Notes: a model not told the origin generated them from the sequence alone. Numbered from the stretch's first letter, positions 43,645-53,650 are shown. The stretch is DNA of 64,000 nt from Halomonas sp. (GCF_011050415.1 NZ_DRFS01000026.1:1-64000), one strand, 5' to 3'. Numbers and translations: made by a program.

Positions 43645-45468
43645 TTAACGCTCAATATCAGCATCGCTGTAGAGATCCTCAATTAACCCCTGCAGCACCG
43701 ATTGCGCACGCAGTTGCTCAGCCATCTGCGACACAAACGTTTCCATTTGCTCGTCGACTTCACCGTCGGTGACGCTATCTAGCGCGACTAAAGCGACACC
43801 TTGCGGCAGCTCAACGGCACGATAGACGCTCTCACCCTCTTCAGGGCGCGGCATGCGGAAAGCTTCCTGAACAATCATCTGTGGCACGGTAGTATCAGAT
43901 TGACGACTGACGCCATTTGCTTCGAGCCAATTAATGTCGCCCTCGCCCTCGCCACTTCGCAGCTCCGCGATCAGCGACTGTGCCTCTTCCCGCAGTGCTT
44001 CCTGCTGCTGCAATGCAGCTACGGAAATCTCGACTTCCTCACGCACGTCATCAAGCGAAAGTAACGTCGCTTCCCGACGTTCGGCAACCCTAAGTACTAG
44101 ACGACGATCCTGGTCAAGCTCAATAACCTCGCTGTTGTAACCTTCAACTAATACATCGTCACTGAACGCTTCTGCAATCACGCCAGGCTCGGACAATACG
44201 CCTTCAGCTGTGTCATCTCGAGCGAGCCAATCGCTCTCACGCAGCGTTAAGCCAATTTCATCAGCGACACTTTGTAAATCTTCAGCAGCGAAGCTTTCAT
44301 CGATTAGCTGCTGCACGCGCTGATTAAATTCACTATCGATGCCACGAAGCGCAACCTCGCGCTGCAACTGATCGCGCTGCTCTTCAAAGGTAGGACCACG
44401 AATGTCGGTGACTTGGATAATATGAAAAGCACCATCCAGCTCGACTACTTGAGAAATATCGCCTTCTTCTAGGCCAAACGCCGCATCATCAAAGGTGTCA
44501 CCAAAGAAGCCTCGACTGATGACACCCAGATCACCGCCCTCTTCTGCACTGGCCGTATCGTCAGAGTAGCGTAGCGCTGTATCAGCAAAAGACTCGCCTT
44601 CATCAAGCGCTTCGCGAGCGGATGCTGCCAATTCTTGGGCCTCTTCACGAGAGCGATCATTACCAAATGTCACCATGATATGGGAAACACGACGATCAGC
44701 ATCACGATTTTGCTCACGCCATGCATCGCGCAACACATCTTCATCAATATCTTGCTCTTGTGCCATCGTTTGGCGATCAATCAAGACATACTCCACGCGG
44801 ACTTGCTCAGGACGCTCATAGCGCTCCTGGTTTGCCTCGTAGTAAGCTTGAAGATCTTCTTCGCTAATGGCCAATTCAGCGTCTACATCACCACCATCAA
44901 GCACTACGTAACGGAAGCTACGCTCCTGACGCTGGAGAGAGGCTAAACGCTCTTGTTCACTGGGCAGGCTGAAATCGCTGAACGCTAAACCTTGCTGAAG
45001 ATGTTGACGCTGAATATCAACACGCAACTCTTCACGGAAAGACATCGGCGTATAGCCTGCACCCGCTAAGCGGTTGCGAAAAACGTCAGCAGAGAAGCGG
45101 CCATCTTGATCGTGAAATTCTGGCAGACTGACAATCATCTGATCCAACTGATCATCAGACACCGAAAAACCGCCATCTTCAGCGTACTGAGAAAGCAGTT
45201 GCGCCGTAATTAGCTGATCGAGCATATCGTTGCGTAGCGCACGCTCTTGCTCTGGCGGCACTTGGCCTGAACGCAGTGCACGCTGTACTTCAAGCTCAAC
45301 CTGCTGACGCATAATGGGCTGGCCATTAACACTCGCCACTTCGTTCGGATCGCTGCCAAAGAGCCCAAACAGTGACTCAATCCCGAAAAGCGCCATGGCC
45401 GCAACCATAACACCGATAATAATTTTGGCACCCCAGCTCCTGGAGCCATCTCGAATACTTTGCAGCAT
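43645..45468 (-). CDS. ppiD: Periplasmic folding chaperone PpiD
   Basis: A 607-residue SurA-N/parvulin family protein. One N-terminal membrane anchor (about 15-34) is preceded by RDGSRSWGAK; the SurA-like N-domain covers about 40-230; a parvulin domain lies at about 260-360 (RRVSHIMVTFGNDRSREEAQELA, then DLGVISRGFFGDTFDDAAFGLEEGDIS). The remainder is a second helical region. It helps exported proteins as they leave the Sec translocon. It lies downstream of hupB, a conserved arrangement. Confidence 0.94.
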   Translation of the reverse strand: MLQSIRDGSRSWGAKIIIGVMVAAMALFGIESLFGLFGSDPNEVASVNGQPIMRQQVELEVQRALRSGQVPPEQERALRNDMLDQLITAQLLSQYAEDGGFSVSDDQLDQMIVSLPEFHDQDGRFSADVFRNRLAGAGYTPMSFREELRVDIQRQHLQQGLAFSDFSLPSEQERLASLQRQERSFRYVVLDGGDVDAELAISEEDLQAYYEANQERYERPEQVRVEYVLIDRQTMAQEQDIDEDVLRDAWREQNRDADRRVSHIMVTFGNDRSREEAQELAASAREALDEGESFADTALRYSDDTASAEEGGDLGVISRGFFGDTFDDAAFGLEEGDISQVVELDGAFHIIQVTDIRGPTFEEQRDQLQREVALRGIDSEFNQRVQQLIDESFAAEDLQSVADEIGLTLRESDWLARDDTAEGVLSEPGVIAEAFSDDVLVEGYNSEVIELDQDRRLVLRVAERREATLLSLDDVREEVEISVAALQQQEALREEAQSLIAELRSGEGEGDINWLEANGVSRQSDTTVPQMIVQEAFRMPRPEEGESVYRAVELPQGVALVALDSVTDGEVDEQMETFVSQMAEQLRAQSVLQGLIEDLYSDADIER

Positions 45469-45541
45469 GCTAGCCTCAGATAGTCACAGCCAAACACATT
45501 GACCCACCATATCCTAACAAATAGGGGGGCCAGAAAATAAC

Positions 45542-45571
45542 ATGGGCGCATCGCTAATGCGATGCGCCCAT
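45542..45571. terminator. Strong hairpin between hupB and ppiD
   Basis: A 13-bp perfect stem (ATGGGCGCATCGC with GCGATGCGCCCAT) and TAAT loop, 25-54 bp past the hupB stop. The minus-strand tail is GTTATTTTC, a weak T run, so it probably attenuates or ends hupB transcription. Confidence 0.65.
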
Positions 45572-45595
45572 TAGGTTACAGCAAACGCGGGCAAA

Positions 45596-45868
45596 TTAGT
45601 TGACGGCGTCTTTCAGCGCTTTACCTGCTTTGAAACTAGGTACTTTTGCAGCACTGATCTGGATAGGCTGACCAGTTTGCGGGTTGCGGCCAGTACGAGC
45701 GGCACGCTCTTTGATCGCGAAGGTACCAAAGCCCACCAGTGATACGCTTTCACCCTTCTTAAGGCTATCGGTGACAGACTCCACCATGGCATCCAATGCT
45801 CGGGTTGCCGCTGCTTTAGGAATATCAGCAGACGCGGCAATGGCTTCAATCAGCTCGGACTTATTCAC
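45596..45868 (-). CDS. hupB: DNA-binding protein HU beta
   Basis: A 90-residue HU protein. [19 protein letters not shown] opens the helical dimer domain, VSLVGFGTF is the family signature, and the DNA-binding arm [12 protein letters not shown] includes the proline that kinks DNA. It has its own strong promoter and is bounded by hairpins, between lon and ppiD. Confidence 0.96.
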   Translation of the reverse strand: MNKSELIEAIAASADIPKAAATRALDAMVESVTDSLKKGESVSLVGFGTFAIKERAARTGRNPQTGQPIQISAAKVPSFKAGKALKDAVN

Positions 45869-45950
45869 TCTTCACCCCTTAACTGTTTCAAAAAAATGGC
45901 TCTGAACGGCATGGTCACCGATGGGTACGACGATCAAAGCATAGCTGCGT

Positions 45951-45980
45951 TTTATAGCAATGCCTTGAAACATCTGTCAA
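45951..45980 (-). promoter_or_regulatory. Strong sigma-70 promoter of hupB
   Basis: On the minus strand: TTGACA (45980-45975), 18-base spacer, TATAAA (45956-45951), about 83 bp before the hupB ATG. Both hexamers are at or near consensus, as expected for an abundant protein. Confidence 0.75.
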
Positions 45981-46065
45981 GCAACCATACCTCGAGAGAC
46001 CCGCCACGTGTAGCAACGGGCCATAATATTAAGTGAAATTAAAACCCAAAGAGGGATTTAACAGC

Positions 46066-48477
46066 TTAATGAGTACTAACAACTGCAGTATTGCCAAACG
46101 ATGTTTCGGTGCTTTTTAATGGCGCACCTTCCTCTACTCTTTCTGCTAACGCAACGGCTAAAACATCATCTATCCAACGTACGGGACGAATATCAAGTGC
46201 ATCTTTGATATTGTCCGGTACTTCCTTGAGATCACGACGGTTTTCTTCAGGAATTAGAACTGTCTTTATACCACCGCGGCGCGCTGCCAGCAATTTCTCC
46301 TTCAACCCGCCAATTGGCAACACTTCACCGCGAAGATTGACTTCACCAGTCATTGCCACATCACAGCGAACTGGACGCTGCGTGTAAGCAGAAACGATTG
46401 CCGTCACCATGGCAATGCCCGCACTGGGCCCATCTTTAGGTGTTGCACCCTCAGGCACATGAATATGTAGATCCTCTTTCTCGAACCGCTCTGGATCAAT
46501 TCCATACTCCTGAGCCCTGGCACGTACCACCGTTTGGGCAGCGCTAACCGACTCTTTCATAACATCGCCAAGCGAACCGGTCTTGTTAATTCGCCCTTTT
46601 CCAGGCGTTACCACCGATTCAATATTAAGCAATTCGCCACCTACTGATGTCCAAGCCAGCCCTGTTACGCGGCCAATCTGGTCATCCTGCTCTGCTAAGC
46701 CGTAGCTGTAGCGACGCACTCCCGCATAGTGTTCAATTTGCTCAGCAGTTAAGCTCTGACCATCTTGATTGGCTTTAGGGTCACGCTCTTTTTCAAGGCG
46801 TTCACGCAGCACCTTGCGCGACACTTTAGCAATCTGGCGCTCTAATTCACGCACACCTGCTTCTCGGGTGTAATAGCGAATAAGCTCTAAAAGAGCGCTG
46901 TCTTCCAGCGTTAACTCGTCGCCTTTCAAGCCGTTGGCTGTTAGCTGCTTAGGCAACAAATAACGCTTAGCGATAGCCAATTTTTCATCTTCGGTATAAC
47001 CCGGGAGACGAATAATTTCCATACGATCCAGCAAGGCGCTGGGGATATTCATCGAATTAGCAGTACAGATGAATAGCGTCTCTGATAGATCATAATCAAG
47101 TTCAAGATAGTGATCGCTAAAGCTATTGTTCTGTTCAGGGTCAAGCACTTCCAGCAACGCAGAAGCGGGATCGCCGCGATGATCCATGCCTAATTTATCG
47201 ACTTCATCTAACAGAAACAGCGGATTTTTAACGCCAGCGCGACTCATCCGCTGGATCATTTTACCCGGCAGTGAACCTATATAGGTGCGACGGTGACCAC
47301 GGATTTCAGATTCATCACGTACACCACCCAATGCCAAACGCACATATTTGCGATTGGTGGCACGAGCGATGGATTGGCCAAGCGACGTTTTGCCTACCCC
47401 AGGCGGCCCCACCAAACACAGCACAGGGCCTTTCATCTTACGCACACGGGTTTGTACAGCAAGATACTCAAGGATCCGCGCTTTAACCTCTTCTAGGCCG
47501 TAGTGGTCTTCATCGAGCACCTGCTGCGCTTTAATAAGGTCATGCTTGACCCGTGTGCGTTTTTTCCACGGCACGGCAACCAACCAATCCAGGTAGGAGC
47601 GCACCACAGTAGCTTCTGCAGAGTTAGAGGCCATCATTTTAAGCTTATTGAGCTCTTGAGTGGCTTTGTCAGACGCCTCTTTAGGCATGCCCGACTCTTT
47701 AATCGCCAGCTCATACTTGTCCGCCTCATTGGGCACGTTATCCAGTTCACCCATCTCTTTCTGGATAGCCTTCATCTGCTCATTGAGGTAGTACTCGCGC
47801 TGAGTCTTCTCCATCTGCTCTTTGACACGCGAGCGGATACGCTTCTCAACCTGAAGCAAATCGATCTCAGATTCGATCAGCGCCATTAGATGCTCAATGC
47901 GATCACGCACACGATCCATCTCTAGCAGCTCTTGCTTATCGCCAATTTTGAGCGACAAGTGAGCACAAATGGTATCCACCAGACGGCTCGGGTCTTCAAT
48001 CCCTGATAACGAATTAAGCACTTCGTTGGGGACTTTTTTAGACAGCTTGACGTACTGCTCAAACTGATTAAGCAGTACGCGGACCAGTGCTTCTTGCTCG
48101 CGACTGGTGAGAGGCTCACTTTCACGCGGCGTTAAATAAGCCTGGGTATAACCTGCGGCGTTCTCTTCAACACTCAGCACATCCGCTCGAAAATTACCCT
48201 CGATAAGCACTTTAACCGTGCCATCGGGCAGTTTAAGCAGCTGCATGATATCGGCCACGGTACCCATTGAATAAAGGTCTGCGTTATCTGGCTCATCCTG
48301 AGAAGCTTCGCGCTGAGCCACCAGCAACACACGCTTATCAGCCTCCATCGCCGCTTCGAGCGCCTGGATGGACTTTTCACGACCTACAAAAAGAGGGATA
48401 ACCATTTGCGGATAAACAACGACATCGCGCAACGGTAAAAGGGGTAGACATTGTGTCTGTTCGGCGTTCTGCTGCAT
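46066..48477 (-). CDS. lon: ATP-dependent protease Lon
   Basis: An 803-residue LonA. The N-terminal substrate domain covers about 10-205. The AAA+ module has Walker A GPPGVGKT (357-364) and Walker B FLLDEVDK (421-428). The protease domain has catalytic Ser685 in PKDGPSAG and Lys726 in GGLKEK. It degrades damaged and short-lived regulatory proteins. It follows clpX with 257 bp between, which include the clpX terminator and a leader with three AGTACT repeats. I did not find a convincing sigma-32 promoter. Confidence 0.97.
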   Translation of the reverse strand: MQQNAEQTQCLPLLPLRDVVVYPQMVIPLFVGREKSIQALEAAMEADKRVLLVAQREASQDEPDNADLYSMGTVADIMQLLKLPDGTVKVLIEGNFRADVLSVEENAAGYTQAYLTPRESEPLTSREQEALVRVLLNQFEQYVKLSKKVPNEVLNSLSGIEDPSRLVDTICAHLSLKIGDKQELLEMDRVRDRIEHLMALIESEIDLLQVEKRIRSRVKEQMEKTQREYYLNEQMKAIQKEMGELDNVPNEADKYELAIKESGMPKEASDKATQELNKLKMMASNSAEATVVRSYLDWLVAVPWKKRTRVKHDLIKAQQVLDEDHYGLEEVKARILEYLAVQTRVRKMKGPVLCLVGPPGVGKTSLGQSIARATNRKYVRLALGGVRDESEIRGHRRTYIGSLPGKMIQRMSRAGVKNPLFLLDEVDKLGMDHRGDPASALLEVLDPEQNNSFSDHYLELDYDLSETLFICTANSMNIPSALLDRMEIIRLPGYTEDEKLAIAKRYLLPKQLTANGLKGDELTLEDSALLELIRYYTREAGVRELERQIAKVSRKVLRERLEKERDPKANQDGQSLTAEQIEHYAGVRRYSYGLAEQDDQIGRVTGLAWTSVGGELLNIESVVTPGKGRINKTGSLGDVMKESVSAAQTVVRARAQEYGIDPERFEKEDLHIHVPEGATPKDGPSAGIAMVTAIVSAYTQRPVRCDVAMTGEVNLRGEVLPIGGLKEKLLAARRGGIKTVLIPEENRRDLKEVPDNIKDALDIRPVRWIDDVLAVALAERVEEGAPLKSTETSFGNTAVVSTH

Positions 48478-48504
48478 CGCAGACGATCCTCGACAAATCG
48501 GATG

Positions 48505-48535
48505 AGTACTTACAAAGAGTACTTGGAAAAGTACT
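48505..48535. repeat. Three AGTACT repeats in the lon leader
   Basis: AGTACT occurs at 48505, 48518 and 48530, spaced 13 and 12 bases, 28-58 bp before the lon ATG. Each unit is itself palindromic, so alternative hairpins can form between neighbours. They may be regulator sites or leader-RNA structures. Confidence 0.45.
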
Positions 48536-48662
48536 GCACAGTCGTCAATACGCTTTCAATAGACATATAAGCATTGATTGGGCTACGCAGTAACAACTTC
48601 ATGAACTAGATATGCTTACATCTGGGCTTCACACTAGACGCTGCAACCACTTTCCACAATAA

Positions 48663-48688
48663 CAAGGGGCCGCCTAGGCGACCCCTTG
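48663..48688 (-). terminator. Terminator after clpX
   Basis: A 12-bp stem with one G-T pair (minus strand CAAGGGGTCGCC with GGCGGCCCCTTG) and a two-base loop, then TTATTGT, 47 bp past the clpX stop. A good intrinsic terminator with a modest T tail. Confidence 0.75.
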
Positions 48689-48734
48689 ATTTAGCGCAAG
48701 CGGTTGAATCTGGGCCGCGGTGCTCGACTAACCA

Positions 48735-50015
48735 TTAACCATCAGTACCGTCGACACGCGCTTCTTCCTGCTGAGAGTAAACCAACAAAGGTTCGCTCTC
48801 ACCAGCAATGACCGAGGCATCAATAACCACTTTACTGACACCTTCCAGCGAGGGAATTTCGTACATGGTATCAAGCAGTACCGACTCTAGAATAGAGCGT
48901 AAACCGCGGGCACCTGTCTTACGTTCCATGGCCTTTTCAGCCACTGCGCGCAGCGCTTCATCGGTGAACTCAAGCGCGACATCTTCCATTTCAAACAGCT
49001 TAGCGTACTGTTTGACAAGCGAGTTTTTCGGCTCTGTCAGAATCTGCACCAACGCATCTTCGGTGAGCTCCATCAGCGTGGCAATAATCGGTAGACGTCC
49101 GACAAATTCTGGAATCAAGCCAAATTTGACCAGATCATCAGGTTCGACGTCAGCCAAAAGCGCACCTATGCCACGCGAAGACTCTTTACTTTTCACTGCC
49201 GCATTGAAACCAATGCCACCTTTCTCAGCGCGGTCACGGATAACTTTATCAAGGCCTGCAAAAGCACCACCGACAATAAACAGAATATTACCCGTATTAA
49301 CTTGCACAAACTCTTGCTGAGGATGCTTACGACCACCTTGAGGCGGTACTGATGCTGTGGTGCCTTCAATAAGCTTCAATAACGCTTGTTGAACGCCTTC
49401 ACCCGAAACATCACGCGTGATCGATGGATTGTCAGATTTGCGTGAAATTTTATCGATTTCATCGATATAGACGATGCCGCGTTCTGCTTTCTCGACATCG
49501 TAATCACACTTCTGCAACAGCTTTTGAATAATGTTTTCTACATCTTCACCGACATAACCCGCTTCGGTTAGCGTCGTTGCATCTGCAATGGTAAAAGGAA
49601 CATTCAACAACCGTGCCATTGTTTCCGCCAATAGTGTTTTACCACTACCGGTGGGGCCAATTAGCAGAATATTGGATTTACCCAGTTCAACATCGCCATC
49701 GCGTACATCTGTTTTCAAGCGTTTGTAGTGGTTATACACCGCTACAGAAAGCACCATTTTGGCGCGATCTTGCCCAATGACGTAATCATCCAGGGTATGA
49801 CGTATTTCGCGAGGCGTTGGTAAACGCTCCTCGTCGCTCTCGGCATCGGCTTCGAGAACTTCCTCGCGAATGATGTCATTACACAAGTCGACACACTCAT
49901 CGCAGATATAAACGGACGGGCCCGCAATTAGCTTACGTACTTCGTTTTGGTTTTTACCGCAAAACGAGCAGTAGAGCAGCTTGCCACCTTCGTCCTTGCC
50001 TTTGCCGTCGGCCAT
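48735..50015 (-). CDS. clpX: ClpX unfoldase subunit of the ClpXP protease
   Basis: A 426-residue protein. The N-terminal zinc domain has paired cysteines ([11 protein letters not shown], then ICDECVDLC). The AAA+ domain has Walker A GPTGSGKT and [11 protein letters not shown] (Walker B). The IGF loop that docks on ClpP is present in [12 protein letters not shown]. The second ATG (50015) is taken as start because AGAGG lies seven bases upstream; the first ATG is only one base from it. A strong hairpin lies between it and clpP. Confidence 0.96.
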   Translation of the reverse strand: MADGKGKDEGGKLLYCSFCGKNQNEVRKLIAGPSVYICDECVDLCNDIIREEVLEADAESDEERLPTPREIRHTLDDYVIGQDRAKMVLSVAVYNHYKRLKTDVRDGDVELGKSNILLIGPTGSGKTLLAETMARLLNVPFTIADATTLTEAGYVGEDVENIIQKLLQKCDYDVEKAERGIVYIDEIDKISRKSDNPSITRDVSGEGVQQALLKLIEGTTASVPPQGGRKHPQQEFVQVNTGNILFIVGGAFAGLDKVIRDRAEKGGIGFNAAVKSKESSRGIGALLADVEPDDLVKFGLIPEFVGRLPIIATLMELTEDALVQILTEPKNSLVKQYAKLFEMEDVALEFTDEALRAVAEKAMERKTGARGLRSILESVLLDTMYEIPSLEGVSKVVIDASVIAGESEPLLVYSQQEEARVDGTDG

Positions 50016-50034
50016 TCGCATACCTCTATCACTT

Positions 50035-50052
50035 CGGCGGCTTACGCCGCCG
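50035..50052 (-). promoter_or_regulatory. Intercistronic hairpin between clpP and clpX
   Basis: A 7-bp all-GC stem (CGGCGGC with GCCGCCG) and a GTAA loop end about 20 bases before the clpX ATG. No T run follows, so it is more likely an RNA processing or stability element than a terminator. Confidence 0.55.
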
Positions 50053-50089
50053 GAAAAGCTCGTTAGAAAAGCAGAATCCTATCACGCTA

Positions 50090-50707
50090 TCAGGATGTAG
50101 GCCGCTTATCCAGCACTGCATCAATCAAGCCATACTCTTTGGCTCTATTGGCGCTCATGAAATTATCTCGATCTGTGTCACGCGAAACAGTTTCAATATC
50201 TTGACCCGTATGATGGGCAAGAATTTGATTCAGCTTCTCACGAATACCGAGAATTTCACGGGTGTGTATTTCAATATCAGACGCTTGGCCCTGATAACCA
50301 CCCAGCGGCTGATGAATCATGACGCGTGAGTTGGGAAGGCAGTAGCGCTTGCCTGCAGCTCCAGCGGTCAATAGCAGCGCGCCCATGCTAGCCGCTTGAC
50401 CAATACAAACGGTCGACACATCCGGCTTAACAAACTGCATGGTGTCGTAAATCGACATGCCAGCAGTGACAGAACCACCTGGCGAGTTGATATATAAATG
50501 AATATCTTTGTCTGGATTTTCCGACTCCAGGAACAACAGTTGCGCAACGACCAGGTTGGCCATGTAGTCTTCAACAGGCCCTACCAAGAAGATTACGCGC
50601 TCTTTCAACAGGCGTGAATAAATGTCGTAAGCTCTTTCCCCTTTGGCGCTCTGCTCAACCACCATGGGTACTAAACCGCCGGCGTTTTGAATATCAAACT
50701 CACTCAT
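50090..50707 (-). CDS. clpP: ClpP protease subunit
   Basis: A 205-residue serine protease with the triad Ser107 ([11 protein letters not shown]), His132 (VMIHQPLGG) and Asp181 (DTDRDNFMS). It forms the tetradecameric chamber served by ClpX. No long propeptide is obvious. It follows tig by 67 bp, with a terminator-like hairpin in the gap, and precedes clpX. Confidence 0.96.
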   Translation of the reverse strand: MSEFDIQNAGGLVPMVVEQSAKGERAYDIYSRLLKERVIFLVGPVEDYMANLVVAQLLFLESENPDKDIHLYINSPGGSVTAGMSIYDTMQFVKPDVSTVCIGQAASMGALLLTAGAAGKRYCLPNSRVMIHQPLGGYQGQASDIEIHTREILGIREKLNQILAHHTGQDIETVSRDTDRDNFMSANRAKEYGLIDAVLDKRPTS

Positions 50708-50735
50708 TCAGGTGATTCCTTGCGTCCGGAAAGGG

Positions 50736-50760
50736 AAAAGCGCACCGATGCTAGGTGCGC
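50736..50760 (-). terminator. Terminator-like hairpin between tig and clpP
   Basis: On the minus strand a 7-bp stem (GCGCACC with GGTGCGC), seven-base loop, then TTTTCCCTTT, 15 bp past the tig stop. It could partly end tig transcription and so separate clpPX expression from tig. Confidence 0.6.
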
Positions 50761-50774
50761 CACGTTCCAGGGTG

Positions 50775-52127
50775 TTAGGCGTTGGCTTTATCGCCTTCTT
50801 CAGCACCCTCATCTTGCTCGGCTTGCTTTTGTGCAGCGGCAAGGGCTTGCTGATAAGACATTTCAACGTCTTTAATGTTCGTTTGCTCAAGCAACTTAGC
50901 AACTGCTTTCTCTTCGAGAATGGCAGATTTCACCTGGGTTTTCAGCTGTTCATTACCCATGTAGTAGCTAACTACTTCTGCAGGGTCCTGATACTGTTCA
51001 GCCAACTCAGTTACTTTTGCTTTAATGGCATCATCATCGGCGTCAATTTCGTTAGCCTTGATTACCTCAGCAAGTAACAAGCCGACTTGAACACGGCCTT
51101 TAGCTTGCTCTTCAAACAGCTCATTAGGCAACTGGCTGACATCAAAATCTTCACCTAGGCCAAACTGCTGCGCTGCCTGGCGCTTCATGCCATCTGTTTC
51201 TTGCTGTACCAAGGCGCTAGGCACAGGAATTTCATTGACCTTCTTCAGCGCATCCAGCACTTGCTGTTTGACACGGTTATCAACTGCTTGCGACGCTTCA
51301 CGAGTCATGTTCTTTTTGATTTCAGCGCGGAATTTTTCCTGATCGCCGTCTTCAACGCCAAAACGCTCGATAAACTCGGCGTCAACTTCCGGCAGTTTCT
51401 GGCTGCTAACTTTATGAAGCGTCACTTTAAACGTCGCTTCTTTGCCGGCTAAATGCTCAGCCTGATAGTCAGCAGGGAACGTGACTTGAATGCTTTTTTC
51501 TTCACCCGCTTTGGCACCGATTAACTGGGCTTCAAAGCCTGGTATAAAACTGTTGGAGCCAATTACCAGTGAGTGGCCTTCCGCACTTCCACCTTCAAAC
51601 GGCTCATCACCGATGAAACCCTGGAAGTCAATAGTGACCTGATCACCATCAGCGGCCGCGGCATCTACTTCTTCCCAGCCAGCGTTCTGCTTGCGCAGCG
51701 TATCAATCATCTCATCAACATCAGCATCGCTTACAGTCACGACGGGGCGCTCAATTTCAGTCCCTTCGATAGACGCGAGTTCTACCTCTGGGTAGATTTC
51801 CATGACCGCTACAAACTCAAGATCTTTACCCGACTCATTGACTGACGGCTCAATCTTTGGGAAGCCAGCAGGGTTTAAACCCTCATCTGTAATGGCGCGC
51901 ACATAGCGCTCACGCATCACTTCGCCAACTACTTCATTGCGTGCATCCTGGCCGTAGCGCTGACGTACGACTGCCATCGGCACCCGGCCTTGGCGAAAAC
52001 CATTCAAGCGAACGTTCTTCGCGGTGTCTTTCAAGCGAGCACTAACGGCCTCGTCAATTTCGGCAGCCGGCACTTGGATAGTGATACGGCGTTCGATCTG
52101 GGAGGTCGTCTCGACAGAAACTTGCAT
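50775..52127 (-). CDS. tig: Trigger factor
   Basis: A 450-residue ribosome-bound chaperone. The ribosome-binding signature region is GFRQGRVPMAVVRQRYG (about 44-60), the FKBP domain lies at about 150-245 (DQVTIDFQGFIGDEPFEGG), and the long helical C-domain follows, ending in an acidic tail. ATG 52127 has AGAGGA six bases upstream; an in-frame start 39 bases earlier lacks one. It is the first gene before clpPX. Confidence 0.96.
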   Translation of the reverse strand: MQVSVETTSQIERRITIQVPAAEIDEAVSARLKDTAKNVRLNGFRQGRVPMAVVRQRYGQDARNEVVGEVMRERYVRAITDEGLNPAGFPKIEPSVNESGKDLEFVAVMEIYPEVELASIEGTEIERPVVTVSDADVDEMIDTLRKQNAGWEEVDAAAADGDQVTIDFQGFIGDEPFEGGSAEGHSLVIGSNSFIPGFEAQLIGAKAGEEKSIQVTFPADYQAEHLAGKEATFKVTLHKVSSQKLPEVDAEFIERFGVEDGDQEKFRAEIKKNMTREASQAVDNRVKQQVLDALKKVNEIPVPSALVQQETDGMKRQAAQQFGLGEDFDVSQLPNELFEEQAKGRVQVGLLLAEVIKANEIDADDDAIKAKVTELAEQYQDPAEVVSYYMGNEQLKTQVKSAILEEKAVAKLLEQTNIKDVEMSYQQALAAAQKQAEQDEGAEEGDKANA

Positions 52128-52384
52128 GAATTGTCCTCTAACGGCTGGGCGTTGTGTTGATTGCATGTAATAAGATTAAGGGGCAATTTTAAGAACCCTG
52201 GCGCAAGGTGGCAAGCGCCATGCTCGCAACATGGGGGCATGTAATTTTAAAAACAAGGGAATAAGCGAGTAATTAAGTACTTCAAGGGTTATTTAACATC
52301 ATTATTAGCCCCAATTGCGCCATTACCACCATTCTACTGCGTTGTTCGTCATGCAGCGAGTTTTTCAACCCTTGCCTTCAAAAG

Positions 52385-52762
52385 CTAGCCTGTTTGATGC
52401 TCATTCACCCACCAAAGGCTCAGAGCGTGCAACAGTAATCCAAGCGTCGCCCCATGAGAAATAAATACCTGCCAACTGATCCATTCGGTAAACAAGGCAT
52501 GCCATATACCCATCCCCATCATCCCGAGCAGCATCATCATGACAAGACGCTTTAGCAAACTTGGCAGTTTTTGACGCGCGGCCACCGACAGCATACGCCA
52601 CTGCACGAAGGCAGCTGAAGCCACCAAGACCAAAGCAATAATAATGAGTGTCTGGCGAGTTTCATGTCCACCAGCCAAATAGCGAGGCAGTGCGGCCAGC
52701 ATCACTAAGCATAAACCCAGCGCAACGCTGATGCGCTGAGGTGAATAAGGGGCACGCTGCAT
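52385..52762 (-). CDS. Unidentified small membrane protein
   Basis: A 125-residue protein with about four hydrophobic segments (about 12-29, 37-55, 67-87, 93-115). It starts 3 bp after the flavodoxin stop, so the two are co-translated. I do not recognise the family. A role beside the flavodoxin in redox chemistry at the membrane is possible but unsupported by any motif. Confidence 0.65.
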   Translation of the reverse strand: MQRAPYSPQRISVALGLCLVMLAALPRYLAGGHETRQTLIIIALVLVASAAFVQWRMLSVAARQKLPSLLKRLVMMMLLGMMGMGIWHALFTEWISWQVFISHGATLGLLLHALSLWWVNEHQTG

Positions 52763-52765
52763 CTG

Positions 52766-53230
52766 TTAGTTCACCTCTAGCCGCTGGGTAACAATCCACT
52801 CTTCCACCCAAGGGATAGCCGCATCGTCGGCCATAAAGGTTTCCATAGCATCGATTTCTAAACGCTCACCCAAACGCATTGCACCATGATCTTCAAGCAG
52901 TGCGTCTAGCGCCCTACCCGCTCCACAAAAAGTATCACCGTATGAGCTATCCCCAAGCGCTATAAGGCCATAACGCAAAGAGACCAACGACGGGCTTTGA
53001 TCACGCAAATGGCGTACGAACGGCACAAAATTACCGGGAAAATCACCGCTTCCTGTAGTCGACACACAAAATAGCGTCAGGTCAGCCTCACTTTCCGTCA
53101 TATCAGCCACGGCGGGCTGCTCATGAATGGCTACCGTATAACCAGCGCTTTCAAACAGCGGCTTGACCTGCTCTGCCACATCTAACGCACCACCGTACAT
53201 CGTACCCACCAAAATATTCAGCTTTGGCAT
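52766..53230 (-). CDS. Flavodoxin, MioC-like
   Basis: A 154-residue flavodoxin-fold protein. The FMN phosphate loop is atypical (VGTMYGGALDVAE); the CVSTTGSGDFPGNFVPF and ALGDSSYGDTFCGAG segments match MioC and sulfite-reductase-type flavodoxin domains. ATG 53230 is preferred because GGGGAG sits five bases upstream; an in-frame GTG lies six bases earlier. It is probably a cytoplasmic electron carrier. It is the first gene of a two-gene unit. Confidence 0.85.
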   Translation of the reverse strand: MPKLNILVGTMYGGALDVAEQVKPLFESAGYTVAIHEQPAVADMTESEADLTLFCVSTTGSGDFPGNFVPFVRHLRDQSPSLVSLRYGLIALGDSSYGDTFCGAGRALDALLEDHGAMRLGERLEIDAMETFMADDAAIPWVEEWIVTQRLEVN

Positions 53231-53388
53231 CGTCACTCCCCTGTCAAAGTGTCACAGTGCCAACCGTTAAGTCGACAAATACCCGATGAATTTGCTCAAA
53301 TATTAACATGACTGGTTAGAATGGCACATGCCACCCCAGCGGTTGATGAAAACGAAAGGGGATGGAGGGACAATCAAGAGGAGTGACT

Positions 53389-53595
53389 ATGCAGCAAACC
53401 TTCGAGGCCTGGATAACCCCGCTGATGATTGGCGGCTTAATCGTGTTTATGTGTTTTATTATCTGGGACCTAGCTAAGAAATCTAATGCTGGGAAGTTTG
53501 GCACCATCATGCTGTTTGTTGTATTAGGCGCAGGCATGCTGGGTTACGTCATTAAAGTCGTGATTACCTGGTTGATTGAAGGCGGCAACATTTAG
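53389..53595 (+). CDS. DUF2788-like small membrane protein
   Basis: A 68-residue protein with two membrane helices (about 9-28 and 38-60) and a polar KKSNAGKFG turn. Size and the FIIWDLAKKSNAGKFGT pattern fit the DUF2788 family of gammaproteobacteria, of unknown role. ATG 53389 has AGAGGAG five bases upstream; an in-frame ATG 27 bases earlier has a poorer site. It is divergent from the flavodoxin gene. Confidence 0.75.
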   Translation: MQQTFEAWITPLMIGGLIVFMCFIIWDLAKKSNAGKFGTIMLFVVLGAGMLGYVIKVVITWLIEGGNI

Positions 53596-53650
53596 CAGCT
53601 TGGGAACACTATTGCCAGCAAGGGTATTGGTTAATAGCAGTCATACTTGC

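Noticed and set aside
47503-47889. A 128-codon open frame opposite lon
   Set aside because: It lies wholly inside the well-supported lon gene on the other strand and its residue pattern is an antisense shadow.
48478-48662. A sigma-32 heat-shock promoter for lon
   Set aside because: A TTGAAA-like -35 can be seen, but no CCCAT-type -10 at the right distance.
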